Below, piece by piece: positions 9,108 through 17,278 of a stretch of 64,000 nucleotides of DNA. Source of the DNA: CANLBN01 sp034111645 (GTDB lineage Bacteria; Pseudomonadota; Gammaproteobacteria; Pseudomonadales; Cellvibrionaceae). The first letter of the stretch is position 1. The number at the start of each line of letters is the position of its first letter. The notes under the pieces are model-generated. The model did not search any database and was not told the origin of the DNA. It saw only the letters and a list, made by a program, of their open reading frames with translations. Location of the stretch: NCBI GenBank assembly GCA_034111645.1, contig JAWUWW010000042.1:62001-126000 (forward strand), written 5' to 3'. A program made the translations under genes and the position numbers.

Positions 9108-9956
9108 ATGATGGACTCGCACGCAGGTGAACTTTACATAGTTGCCACTCCCATTGGCAATCTTGATGATATTACCCAAAGAGCAATATCTACCCTAAAA
9201 AAAGTTGATTTTATTGCTGCAGAAGATACTCGACATAGCACCCGGTTGTTGCAGCATTTTAGTATTGAAACACCGATGATAGCCTATCATGAGCATAGTG
9301 ATATTAAACGCTTACAAAAAATTAGCCAATTATTAGCTAACGGCAAATCGATTGCTTTAATTTCTGATGCAGGTACACCGTTAATTTCTGATCCGGGGTA
9401 TCAACTAGTTAAAGCGGTTCGTGCGCAAGGCATTAATGTTGTGCCTATCCCAGGTGTTTGTGCATTCGTAACAGCACTTTCTGTGGCTGGCTTGCCATCG
9501 GATCGTTTTGTCTTTGAAGGTTTTATGCCAACAAAAAAAACAGCGAGGTGCCAATATTTAACAGCTCTTGTTCGAGAGCAACGAACAATGATTTTTTATG
9601 AGTCTAGCCATCGTATTCTTGCCTCTATCACGGATATGCAAGACATCTTAGGCGGTGACAGAGTAGCCGTAGTTGCTAGAGAGCTAACTAAAACTTTTGA
9701 GACTATTCTAGATGGGTCATTAGAAACTCTTGTCGAAACTATTACAGCAGATGCTAATCAGCAACGCGGTGAGTTTGTAGTAATAGTTAGTGGTTATAAA
9801 AAATCCGATGAGTTTGTATCGATAGATGAATCTGTTATCAAAATGATGACGGCATTATTAGAAGAATTACCCATAAAAAAAGCCGCTGCCATTTGTGCTA
9901 AAATTACTGGTTTAAATAAGAGAGATCTTTATCAATGGGCGCTAGAGCAAAAATAA
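9108..9956 (+). CDS. rsmI: 16S rRNA C1402 2'-O-methyltransferase RsmI
   Basis: This 282-residue protein of the tetrapyrrole-methylase fold uses S-adenosylmethionine to methylate the ribose of C1402 in the ribosomal P site. The diagnostic N-terminus reads LYIVATPIGNLDDITQRAI, followed by AAEDTRHSTRLL, LISDAGTPLISDPGY and the glycine-rich SAM loop around VPIPGVCAFVTALSVAGLPS. The length is nearly that of E. coli RsmI (286). Two ATG codons in tandem (9108 and 9111) follow GAAGGAAG. It is divergent from lpoA, the conserved arrangement. Confidence 0.95.
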   Translation: MMDSHAGELYIVATPIGNLDDITQRAISTLKKVDFIAAEDTRHSTRLLQHFSIETPMIAYHEHSDIKRLQKISQLLANGKSIALISDAGTPLISDPGYQLVKAVRAQGINVVPIPGVCAFVTALSVAGLPSDRFVFEGFMPTKKTARCQYLTALVREQRTMIFYESSHRILASITDMQDILGGDRVAVVARELTKTFETILDGSLETLVETITADANQQRGEFVVIVSGYKKSDEFVSIDESVIKMMTALLEELPIKKAAAICAKITGLNKRDLYQWALEQK

Positions 9957-9971
9957 ATGCTGCTCTTTTTT
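9944..9971 (+). terminator. Weak intrinsic terminator overlapping the rsmI stop
   Basis: AGAGCA (9944-9949) pairs with TGCTCT (9961-9966) across an 11-base loop that includes the stop codon, and a run of Ts follows. The short stem makes this a modest call. Confidence 0.45.
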
Positions 9972-10393
9972 AAAGTGACCTATACTAGAAGTGACGTTTA
10001 AATAGCTTGAGAGTAAAGACAGCCCTAATAAAAATAGCGCCTGTAAACATAATATACTGTCGGTCTTGCCGGTTAGATAAATCGATCGGCTCATAAAGAA
10101 CCATTCAACGCGAAATCTATGCATAGTATGTTGCCATAGTTGCCATAAAAGGAGATTAAAAATAAATCAAGATAATTTGTTAACTTGTTTTCTGTAAACA
10201 GACTCAACCGAGACTATAATATTCAGTAAAAAAGTATAAAAGATCATTTTGTGTAACCCTTGGCTTAACTAATAACTGTAATTAACGATGGTAATTTCAA
10301 GAAATCAAACTAGCTACCTAGACAAAGCTATATGTCTGAATAATACTATCTAGATACAAAACTAAAATATGTATCTAATGCTTAAGGATAATA
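9972..10393. other. Intergenic region, no gene seen
   Basis: About 420 AT-rich bases with no convincing ORF or RNA gene. A short palindrome TCTGTAAACAGA lies near 10190, too small to be a LexA site. The promoter for the following cNMP-binding gene must be here. Confidence 0.45.
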
Positions 10394-11104
10394 ATGAAAA
10401 TTATTGATATATCGAAACTCACAGATGAAACAATAGAAAGGATACTTCGAGCTATACCATTTTATAAGTCGGTCAGAAAATATAGTGAGCCAGATTATCA
10501 GGCACTACTTTATTACTCACGTATTATACAATTTGATACGGGTGAAAACGTTTTACAAAAAGGCCAAAGGGATAGTTGGTCTTACTTTTTAGTCAAAGGC
10601 CAGCTACTTGTATCGGTGCTAGATCAAGAAGGAGTGACACAGCATATAAATTATGTAACTCCGGGCGAAGTATTTGGCGATTTATCTGTTTTGCTGTCGA
10701 TTTCGCGCACTGCTGATGTCAGTGTTGATCAAACTTGTAGGGAAGCGATTATATTTGGGACTGACTTTAGTCTGTTTGGAGAAATACTCGATTTTAAGGT
10801 TGTGTCTTTAGAGACTAAGCTTCTTTATTATCGTCATACCGTAGATACGTTAAGGTGGAAGTTGGAAATGTATCGCTCAAAATATGCTGGACACCCTCTT
10901 GCTAATCGTCATCGAGAAATTAGTTTATTTCAGGGGCAGAAAAATGGAGAAGACGAATTAAAGGCATTGCACCGTCAATCAACGGATTATGCAAAAGTAC
11001 TACTCGAGTGGACAAATACTTTTGGTAACTTGAACGTTGTTGCTGGGCAGGTTCCTGATCCAAGTATGACGCTATCAAAAAAACTAGTTAGTAGTAAAAA
11101 TTAA
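10394..11104 (+). CDS. Cyclic-nucleotide-binding-domain protein without DNA-binding domain
   Basis: This soluble 236-residue protein carries one cNMP-binding beta-barrel, about residues 25-150. It contains GENVLQKGQRDSWSYFLVKGQLLV and the phosphate-binding-cassette region PGEVFGDLSVLLSISRTADV. In the cassette of true cAMP receptors, an Arg follows the Glu-containing helix; SISRTADV supplies such an Arg. The C-terminal part (150-236) is helical and has no recognisable helix-turn-helix, so it is not a standard CRP-type regulator. AAGGATAA precedes the ATG. The following glpE is convergent, 18 bases away. Its role is unknown; sensing of cAMP or c-di-GMP is possible but unproven. Confidence 0.75.
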   Translation: MKIIDISKLTDETIERILRAIPFYKSVRKYSEPDYQALLYYSRIIQFDTGENVLQKGQRDSWSYFLVKGQLLVSVLDQEGVTQHINYVTPGEVFGDLSVLLSISRTADVSVDQTCREAIIFGTDFSLFGEILDFKVVSLETKLLYYRHTVDTLRWKLEMYRSKYAGHPLANRHREISLFQGQKNGEDELKALHRQSTDYAKVLLEWTNTFGNLNVVAGQVPDPSMTLSKKLVSSKN

Positions 11105-11122
11105 TAAAGGCGGGCAATAATG

Positions 11123-11434
11123 TTAAGGATTATGGATAGGGTCTACCCAGTTTTCGAAACCGCCAATTAGGCTATAAACATTTTCAAAGCCTCTATCTAT
11201 TAATAATTGTGCAGCGGGTTGGCTTGAATGACCGTGAAAACAATAGACAATTAATGGGCAGTCAGGGTCAGATTCTTGAATATACTCTTGTAAGTTATCG
11301 TTAGTAAGATGGTGCGCCCCTTTTATATGGCTAGCATTGAAACTATCAGCGTCACGTATATCTGCAAAATTTACAGGGCCCTCGGCGATTAATTTTTTTG
11401 CATTTATAACGGTAATATTTTCAAATTTGTCCAT
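11123..11434 (-). CDS. glpE: Thiosulfate sulfurtransferase GlpE
   Basis: This 103-residue single-domain rhodanese has the active-site loop CFHGHSS, with the catalytic cysteine at about residue 65. The whole chain aligns by eye with E. coli GlpE (108 residues; MDQFE... HLTND... CYHGNSS). GlpE transfers sulfane sulfur from thiosulfate to cyanide or thioredoxin in the cytoplasm. In E. coli it sits in the glp operon, but no glycerol gene is seen here. It stands alone, convergent with the cNMP-binding gene. Confidence 0.9.
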   Translation of the reverse strand: MDKFENITVINAKKLIAEGPVNFADIRDADSFNASHIKGAHHLTNDNLQEYIQESDPDCPLIVYCFHGHSSQPAAQLLIDRGFENVYSLIGGFENWVDPIHNP

Positions 11435-11603
11435 TTTTTCAAATACCTAATATTTGTTTCTACTTTAGTCTATTTTAAACAACTCTGTTGCGAAGTCATA
11501 GTCGTAATTAGTTTTAGTAAGACTAAAAATAGTGTTATAGGAATTGGCGATTGTAGATGCTAGCTTCTACACTTAAGCTTAATGATTAATTGTTAAGAGT
11601 GTA

Positions 11604-12320
11604 GTGATGCATTATTTTAAAAAACAAATGTTAACTATTTTGCTAATAATGCCTCTGTTCATTGCTAATAGTCTGCAAGCAAATGTCTCTGAGTTTGATA
11701 ATGCTAGTTTATGGTTGCCTAAAGCTTATGAAACTCATTCTGATAAGCTTAAAGACGCTGCTATTGCGATAAAAGCAACTGAAAAATGTCACCGGTTGTT
11801 AAGTGGAAAGTTATTAGAAGGGAAATCTTCCCCTGAGCATTTAATATTTACGTTTCGTTGTAGAACAATAGAGCGATTTTCATTTTCTGTTGAATTTGAT
11901 GATAATACTAAAGAAATATATGATCCCTATGAGCCTATTAGGCTTAAAGAAGAGCAGGATCGTCTGCTTAAAGAGAAGCAAGATCAAGAGCAAGAGCAAG
12001 AGTTAAAAGAGCAAGAAGAAGAGTTAAAAGAGCAGCAGGAACAGCAACGTCTACAAGAAGAACTCGAAAGAAAGCAGCAAGAGAAAGCGAATTGCCAAAA
12101 AGCGATGAATAATCGGATAAAAGAGTTTAAAGAGCCAATATTCATTAAAGATAGTTTTACTGGACCTATTTCCGAAGATAATATAATTTTTTATCAATGG
12201 TTGTTTGATTCAAAGAGCAGCAAGAACGAACCACTTTATTATCAGATAGTCTGCAAAGTGGTATCAGAAAATGATTATCGATTGAAGGTGACGCCAAGAG
12301 CAAAGGCATTTGAAGATTAA
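11604..12320 (+). CDS. Exported coiled-coil protein of unknown function
   Basis: I do not recognise this 238-residue protein. It starts with a Sec-type signal peptide of about 26 residues ending near SLQA-NV. A globular stretch with two cysteines follows (CHRLL and TFRCRT), then a charged Glu/Gln/Lys coiled coil at about residues 110-170 rich in EQEQEL-like repeats. A C-terminal segment has two further cysteines (NCQKAM and VCKVV). The paired cysteines suggest disulfides in the periplasm. A second ATG lies at residue 2. It ends ahead of a strong terminator shared with algP. Confidence 0.6.
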   Translation: MMHYFKKQMLTILLIMPLFIANSLQANVSEFDNASLWLPKAYETHSDKLKDAAIAIKATEKCHRLLSGKLLEGKSSPEHLIFTFRCRTIERFSFSVEFDDNTKEIYDPYEPIRLKEEQDRLLKEKQDQEQEQELKEQEEELKEQQEQQRLQEELERKQQEKANCQKAMNNRIKEFKEPIFIKDSFTGPISEDNIIFYQWLFDSKSSKNEPLYYQIVCKVVSENDYRLKVTPRAKAFED

Positions 12321-12435
12321 TTAACATCAACTTAACTAACTTGTCTTTGCAGTTTTGAGCGTTTTAAAGTCAGTTGTGTTGTCAGATGCCCTTATGTGAT
12401 TAATAGTGTCAAATATTTAGCATAAAATAGTAAAT

Positions 12436-12468
12436 AAAAAGGCTCCAAGCAACGCTTGGAGCCTTTTA
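12436..12468. terminator. Bidirectional intrinsic terminator
   Basis: GGCTCCAAGC (12441-12450) pairs perfectly with GCTTGGAGCC (12454-12463), with As before and Ts after. It lies between the convergent coiled-coil gene and algP. Confidence 0.92.
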
Positions 12469-12494
12469 TGTATTGCTACTTTGGAAGAGTTTTA

Positions 12495-13250
12495 CTATTT
12501 CTTAGCAGGAGCTTTTGCTTTAGCAGGGGCTTTTTTCTTAGCAGGAGCTTTTGCTTTAGCAACAACTTTTTTAGCAGCAAGTTTTGCTTTGGCTGCTGCT
12601 TTTTTAGCAGCTAATTTTTCTTTAGCCGCTGCTTTTTTGGCAGCAAGTTTTGCTTTGGCCGCTTTCTTATTAGCAGATAGTTTTGCTTTAGCAGCTTTCC
12701 CAGCGGCTGCTAACTTAGCTTTCTTGGCTGCAGCACGAGCTGCTTCGCTGGCTTTTTTAGCAGCTTTTTTAGCTGCTGCTTTAGCGCGCACGGCGGCTTT
12801 CTTTTCAGCTACTTTAGCTCTAGCTGAAGCTTTCTTCTGAGCTATTTCTTGTTTTTTAGCTAGAGCTGCCTGCGCTTTAACAACAGAGTTGTTAATAGCA
12901 GTTTCTTTTTTATCGTCTGCAACTGCTTTTGCAAGCGAGGTTTTAGCTGCTGATAGGTCTGCCTTAACAGCGGCAACAGAATCTTTTGCTGCATTTGCTG
13001 TTGTGCTAGCTGCTGCTAGTTGCTTTGATGTCGCTGGGGTTTTTTTCTTTTTGCGGATAGCAACTACTTTAGCGCTTGCAGCTTTTGCTTTACTTGCAGA
13101 GACTGTTACTGCTTTAGATGTAGCAGTAATTTGTTTTTTAAGAGAGGCAATTTCTTGGGTACGTGCTTTTCCTAAGTCATTTTTGAGTTTAGCAATTTCT
13201 GCTTCTATTTTTTGTATCGGACTAACCGATGATTTCTTACTTGCGGCCAT
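12495..13250 (-). CDS. algP: AlgP-like Lys/Ala-rich histone H1-type protein
   Basis: The 251-residue protein has a short N-terminal helical part (residues 1-60, KIEAEIAKLKNDLGKARTQE), and the rest is almost only Ala and Lys with some Pro. From residue 140 on it is made of KAAAK / KLAAKKAA units and ends in repeated KAPAK motifs. This is the composition of bacterial histone H1-like proteins and of Pseudomonas AlgP (AlgR3), which binds DNA and was linked to alginate gene control. AAAGGATC precedes the ATG. The repetitive DNA (GCTTTTTTAGCAGC-like units) makes copy number likely to vary between strains. No alginate genes are nearby, so a general nucleoid role is at least as likely. Confidence 0.8.
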   Translation of the reverse strand: MAASKKSSVSPIQKIEAEIAKLKNDLGKARTQEIASLKKQITATSKAVTVSASKAKAASAKVVAIRKKKKTPATSKQLAAASTTANAAKDSVAAVKADLSAAKTSLAKAVADDKKETAINNSVVKAQAALAKKQEIAQKKASARAKVAEKKAAVRAKAAAKKAAKKASEAARAAAKKAKLAAAGKAAKAKLSANKKAAKAKLAAKKAAAKEKLAAKKAAAKAKLAAKKVVAKAKAPAKKKAPAKAKAPAKK

Positions 13251-13399
13251 TTTAGGATCCTTTAAAGTAGTAAATAATTTAATTGCATTAAAAGTTTGGT
13301 AACCAAGTAATTATACAGCTAATCTTAAAATAATAAATAAAGTCCAACTTTTTTTTTGTAAAAATAGTGTTTTTTTGTAAAAAAATTGATTTTTTGTGT

Positions 13400-13819
13400 T
13401 CATAGTGGCCCAAAAGGTAAAAATTTATTTTTGTTGTTGTTTTTAATCCAAATTAATAATTCTTTATCAAGTGAGTGTTTACGTTTTCGCAATAGTTTTG
13501 CTATCCAAATAACAGGTGACTTTTCTTCTGCATTCCAATTAGTAAAGTGTACTTCTGCAAGTGTAAAGAAACGTATCAAAGCAACTAATTCGTCATCAGA
13601 AAAGTTTTTTAATGCTTCAAACCACACATCTTTCGGTAAGAACATAATGTTACGGTGTTTTTTTATCTCACTTTCAGACAATAAACTTTTAAAATGTCCT
13701 AAATCATCAACCTTAGATACACTAGTAATTTTTTTGAGAAAATCGTCTTCAAGTCGGTAGCTATTAGAATCTATATTGGATGATGTGTTCGAATTTGGAT
13801 CCCACATTTCAGTATTCAT
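13400..13819 (-). CDS. Conserved-looking hypothetical protein
   Basis: I do not recognise this soluble protein of about 139 residues. The frame opens earlier (13867), but the ATG at 13817-13819 has GAGG about nine bases upstream and gives a start MNTEMWDPNSN, so it is preferred. The sequence is mixed alpha-helical with a segment FLPKDVWFEALKNFSDDEL and a basic, aromatic C-terminus (WIAKLLRKRKHSLDKELLIW). It has no signal peptide or membrane helix. It sits between algP and dinB, divergent from dinB, about 140 bases from the LexA box, so it could share SOS control. Confidence 0.65.
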   Translation of the reverse strand: MNTEMWDPNSNTSSNIDSNSYRLEDDFLKKITSVSKVDDLGHFKSLLSESEIKKHRNIMFLPKDVWFEALKNFSDDELVALIRFFTLAEVHFTNWNAEEKSPVIWIAKLLRKRKHSLDKELLIWIKNNNKNKFLPFGPL

Positions 13820-13957
13820 TTTTTTCCTCGTTTTTTTAAGATAGATAAGTAATCGACAGCAAACCATTTTCCACTTTAAATATTTTACCCCTATTTTGTT
13901 ATTAACTTGTTGTTATTTTTATTTGTATTTGTTTCTTTTTTATAGCAAAAAATAGTA

Positions 13958-13977
13958 TACTGTTTTTATATACAGTA
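13958..13977. promoter_or_regulatory. LexA (SOS) box upstream of dinB
   Basis: The 16-bp core CTGTTTTTATATACAG (13960-13975), with flanking TA dinucleotides, matches the gammaproteobacterial LexA consensus CTGTATATATATACAG at 14 of 16 positions, including both CTGT/ACAG half-sites. It lies 70 bases before the dinB ATG and should place dinB under SOS control. Confidence 0.9.
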
Positions 13978-14046
13978 TTCGTTGTTGTTGTTTCAGTAAG
14001 AAATCCTCAGTTGTCATTAACTTGGCAATTAAAGAAGTAAATATTG

Positions 14047-15099
14047 ATGAGAAAAATTATTCACTGTGATGCAGATTGTTTTTTTGTCGCATTAGAAATA
14101 AGAGACGCTCCTGAACTAAAAGGCTTGCCGGTAGCTGTTGGAGGCGATCCCTCAAGACGCGGAGTTATCTCAACTTGTAGTTATGAAGCCCGTGCCTTTG
14201 GTGTGCATTCGGCTATGGCCTCTGCGCACGCTAAACGCTTATGCCCACAACTTATTATCCTGCCTCATTGTATGGAAAAATATCGTCAGGCAGCTAAACA
14301 GATGCGTCGTATATTTTTAGATTATTCTGATAATATTGAGCCAGTTTCTCTCGATGAGGCTTATATTGATGTTACGGCTACACATCATTGTTTGGGTAGT
14401 GCGACCCTAATCGCTAAGGATATTAGACGACGAATCAAAAAAGACGTCGGTATTACTGTTTCTGCAGGTGTTGCAGTTAATAAGTTTTTAGCAAAGGTGG
14501 CAAGTGATTGGCAAAAACCCAATGGTTTAACTATTGTTGAGCCAAGCAGAATGGCTTTTTTTCTTAAGCGCTTACCCGTAGATTGTCTTCCAGGTGTAGG
14601 TCCATGCTCACTGCGCAAATTACATAATAAAAATGTATTTAATTGTCATGATCTACAGCAGCTATCAGAAACTAATTTGCTTAATGATTTTGGTGTGTTT
14701 GGCAAACGCCTTTATCAATTAAGTCGTGGTGAAGATGATCGTCCGGTTAAAATGCGTGAATATAGAAAGTCATTAAGTGTTGAACATACCACAGATAACG
14801 ATATATTGAGCCTAGATAAATGTTATCCGTTGTTAACAACATTATTCGATCGATTGCATCAACGTATAAACGTGCTTAATAATAAGCAATCAATAAATAA
14901 ATGTTTTGTTAAGTTAAAGCTGGCTGATTTCTCAAAAACAACCATTGAAAGTAAACATACAGAGCTAAGTTTAGATTTATGTGAGCGCTTACTTAAAGAT
15001 GCGTGGTTGCGATACCAAAAGCCTGTACGTCTGCTCGGTATAGGCGTTCGTTTTAATGACATTAAAGAGGATGCGATCGAACAATTAGACTTGTTTTAA
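14047..15099 (+). CDS. dinB: DNA polymerase IV (Y family) DinB
   Basis: This 350-residue error-prone polymerase is almost the E. coli length (351). It opens with MRKIIHCDADCFFVALE, carrying a catalytic Asp of the palm. Then come the steric-gate aromatic region CFF, the nucleotide-binding segment SYEARAFGV, and the catalytic pair in PVSLDEAYIDV. The helix-hairpin-helix segment LPVDCLPGVGPCS follows and the little-finger domain begins near residue 240. A TTG one codon upstream keeps the frame open, but the ATG is the natural start. DinB performs translesion synthesis. The C-terminus QLDLF is a beta-clamp-binding motif. A LexA box lies upstream. Confidence 0.95.
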   Translation: MRKIIHCDADCFFVALEIRDAPELKGLPVAVGGDPSRRGVISTCSYEARAFGVHSAMASAHAKRLCPQLIILPHCMEKYRQAAKQMRRIFLDYSDNIEPVSLDEAYIDVTATHHCLGSATLIAKDIRRRIKKDVGITVSAGVAVNKFLAKVASDWQKPNGLTIVEPSRMAFFLKRLPVDCLPGVGPCSLRKLHNKNVFNCHDLQQLSETNLLNDFGVFGKRLYQLSRGEDDRPVKMREYRKSLSVEHTTDNDILSLDKCYPLLTTLFDRLHQRINVLNNKQSINKCFVKLKLADFSKTTIESKHTELSLDLCERLLKDAWLRYQKPVRLLGIGVRFNDIKEDAIEQLDLF

Positions 15100-15378
15100 T
15101 AAAACTAGTGCTTATGCGCAAATTTTTGAATAATAACGTTGTCTTTAAAGTTTAAAATGAAACTAGATCTCAGCTAAGCATACTATTTTGAGAGGGATTA
15201 TTTGTTAAAAGCAATAAGTAACTCGATAGTAGCGTTTTGATTGTGTTTTTAAATGGTTTTAAAATAACTATCGTTGACATAAACTATCAATATTGTGTTT
15301 TATGATAAAACAGTTAATTATTATTATATACTGTTTGAATAGTGATTTTATCAAATAAAATTATTTCAATTGGATTTT

Positions 15379-15442
15379 AGATGCTAGTTATAATAGATGC
15401 TAGTTATAATAGGTGCTAGCTACAACAGGTGTTAGTTACAAT
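15379..15442 (+). repeat. Four-copy 16-bp tandem repeat over the RBS
   Basis: Four head-to-tail 16-bp units (AGATGCTAGTTATAAT at 15379 and 15395, then variants at 15411 and 15427) end within the ATG of the next gene. The last unit supplies AGGTG, the probable ribosome-binding site. The bases from 15100 to 15378 upstream hold no gene that I can see. Confidence 0.9.
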
Positions 15443-15806
15443 GATTAAATTAGATAAATTAGAGCAAAAGAAGAAATTAGACTTTTATATGTTGTGTAAG
15501 ACGTTCCAAAATACAGGCATACACTCTGAGGAAGAAGCGCTTAAGTGTAAGGCAAAGTTGCTCTCGAATGCTAAGATACAGGTGCTTGTAGTGCTTATAA
15601 TTGGTAGTAGTTTAGCGTTGATGTTCACTCAACCTGCCATTATTTTATTTACACTCATAGCGATGATTTACATTGTTGTTTTTACCTACAGAGGCCGAGT
15701 CTATATTCAGCGTTATATCGATGAAATTTTAAAACATCCCGATTATGACCCAAATGTTGCACTGGCAGAACAAATGAAGCACAACGGCGAAAACTCAATT
15801 ATATGA
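15441..15806 (+). CDS. Small membrane protein, unknown function
   Basis: This is a 121-residue protein if read from the ATG at 15441; a GTG four codons earlier is possible but lies inside the repeat. Residues 1-40 are charged and cytoplasmic-looking. Two adjacent membrane helices follow (IQVLVVLIIGSSLALMF and IILFTLIAMIYIVVF), then a basic loop TYRGRVYIQRY and an acidic tail. I cannot assign a family. The gene is followed after 74 bases by egtB, but its repeat-bearing leader suggests a promoter of its own. Confidence 0.6.
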   Translation: MIKLDKLEQKKKLDFYMLCKTFQNTGIHSEEEALKCKAKLLSNAKIQVLVVLIIGSSLALMFTQPAIILFTLIAMIYIVVFTYRGRVYIQRYIDEILKHPDYDPNVALAEQMKHNGENSII

Positions 15807-15880
15807 AATTAATAACCACTCTAAGAAGAAATCTAACGTATAAAAATAAAATATTTAATAAAAATTAAGAGCCCTTAACT

Positions 15881-17200
15881 ATGCAACCACTAGCTATTGA
15901 TTCATCGGCTAGCATCATCGATCGCTATTTAAATATACGCGCGCAATCTTTACAACTGATTGCTCCGTTATCAGAAGCGGATGCCCAATTGCAGTCTATG
16001 CCCGATGCCAGTCCAGCGAAATGGCATTTAGCACATACAACATGGTTTTTTGAAACATTCATTTTATGTGCTTATTCAAAAGCCTATTCACGCTTTAGTG
16101 AAACTTATAATTATTTATACAATTCTTATTACAATGGTATTGGAGAGCAGTATCCTCGTGGTCAAAGAGGCTTAATTAGTCGACCTTCATTAGACGAGGT
16201 TTTGTCATATCGAATATTTGTCGATAAGTCGATACGAGAATTATTTGATAATCTAGATCAAAGCGATAAGGCTTTAATTGATCAGTTATCAGGATTGTTG
16301 ATGTTAGGACTTAATCATGAGCAACAACATCAAGAGTTATTATTAACAGATATTAAACATGCTTTTTTCCATAATCCTCTCTATCCGTCCTATAAACCTT
16401 TGGCTGCTGACACTGTAAAAACCAAAGTCGCTGATGTAAAGTGGTTGCCAATAGCGGGTGGATTGGCATCGGTAGGAAATGACGATAAAGAGTTTAGTTT
16501 TGACAATGAAAGACCCGCTCACAACGTTTATATTCATGATTTTTCTATCGCTTCTCGTTTGGCAACCAATGGTGAATATGCTGAATTTGTTGAAAGTGGG
16601 GGTTATCAAAACCCAGAATTTTGGCTGGCTGATGGTTGGTCATGGCTGCAACAACAACTCGCTCAAAACAAAAAACCACAACCCCTTTATTGGCTAAAGA
16701 AAGAAGGTCAGTGGTTTGAGTTTACACTTTTTGGTCTGTTGCCATTAAATAGCCATCAAGTTCTTGCGCATGTCAATTATTATGAAGCCAGCGCGTATGC
16801 TAATTGGCTAGGTGTCCGTTTGCCGACTGAGTTTGAGTGGGAAGTTGCTGCGAAGCAAATGCATGCACAACCTTTTGCCTCAACTAATATGGGTGATATC
16901 AAATTTCATCCTTCGATAGCAATAGCTAATCAAACGCCAGTAAGTGAGAGATCATCTACTGAATTTTTACAAGCATTTGATAATGTATGGCAATGGACTA
17001 CCAGTGGTTATGGCGCTTACCCTGGCTTTATGCCTTTTAGTGGTGTTGCCGGTGAATACAATGGAAAATTTATGTCAAATCAAAATATTTTGCGTGGAGG
17101 CTCGTGCGTTACACCAATTGGACATACTCGCCCAACATATAGAAACTTTTTTTATGCCCATCAACAATGGCAATTTACAGGTATTAGGCTGGCTAAATAG
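15881..17200 (+). CDS. egtB: Ergothioneine sulfoxide synthase EgtB
   Basis: This 439-residue protein has the two-domain EgtB layout: an N-terminal DinB_2 four-helix domain with iron ligands His52 (LAHTTW) and the HxxxHxE motif His146-His150-Glu152, then an FGE-sulfatase (formylglycine-enzyme-like) domain from about residue 190. The latter contains RLATNGEYAEFV, LPTEFEWEVAA, the segment VWQWTTSGY and a C-terminal RGGSCVTP...RPTYRNFF. EgtB is a non-haem iron enzyme that uses oxygen to join a thiol (gamma-glutamylcysteine or cysteine) to trimethylhistidine. egtD follows after 78 bases, so the two form an operon. Genes egtA, egtC and egtE are absent nearby, as is common in two-gene bacterial loci. 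Confidence 0.93.
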   Translation: MQPLAIDSSASIIDRYLNIRAQSLQLIAPLSEADAQLQSMPDASPAKWHLAHTTWFFETFILCAYSKAYSRFSETYNYLYNSYYNGIGEQYPRGQRGLISRPSLDEVLSYRIFVDKSIRELFDNLDQSDKALIDQLSGLLMLGLNHEQQHQELLLTDIKHAFFHNPLYPSYKPLAADTVKTKVADVKWLPIAGGLASVGNDDKEFSFDNERPAHNVYIHDFSIASRLATNGEYAEFVESGGYQNPEFWLADGWSWLQQQLAQNKKPQPLYWLKKEGQWFEFTLFGLLPLNSHQVLAHVNYYEASAYANWLGVRLPTEFEWEVAAKQMHAQPFASTNMGDIKFHPSIAIANQTPVSERSSTEFLQAFDNVWQWTTSGYGAYPGFMPFSGVAGEYNGKFMSNQNILRGGSCVTPIGHTRPTYRNFFYAHQQWQFTGIRLAK

Positions 17201-17278
17201 TCTTGATTTTAATACAATTAGGATATTTTTTCGTTATTAATAGCTACAGATATAAAACAGACATCAATAGGAGTTAGT

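Noticed and set aside
9942..10124. 60-codon minus-strand frame after rsmI
   Set aside because: It overlaps the rsmI end, has no ribosome-binding site and no protein-like pattern.
10185..10196. CTGT...ACAG palindrome as a LexA box
   Set aside because: The half-sites are only two bases apart instead of eight.
9957..10393. Possible RNase P RNA gene next to rsmI
   Set aside because: The conserved core sequences of rnpB are absent and the region is too AT-rich.
12481..12840. 119-codon hydrophobic plus-strand frame over algP
   Set aside because: It is the reverse reading of the Lys/Ala repeats; the minus-strand frame has the ribosome-binding site and family pattern.
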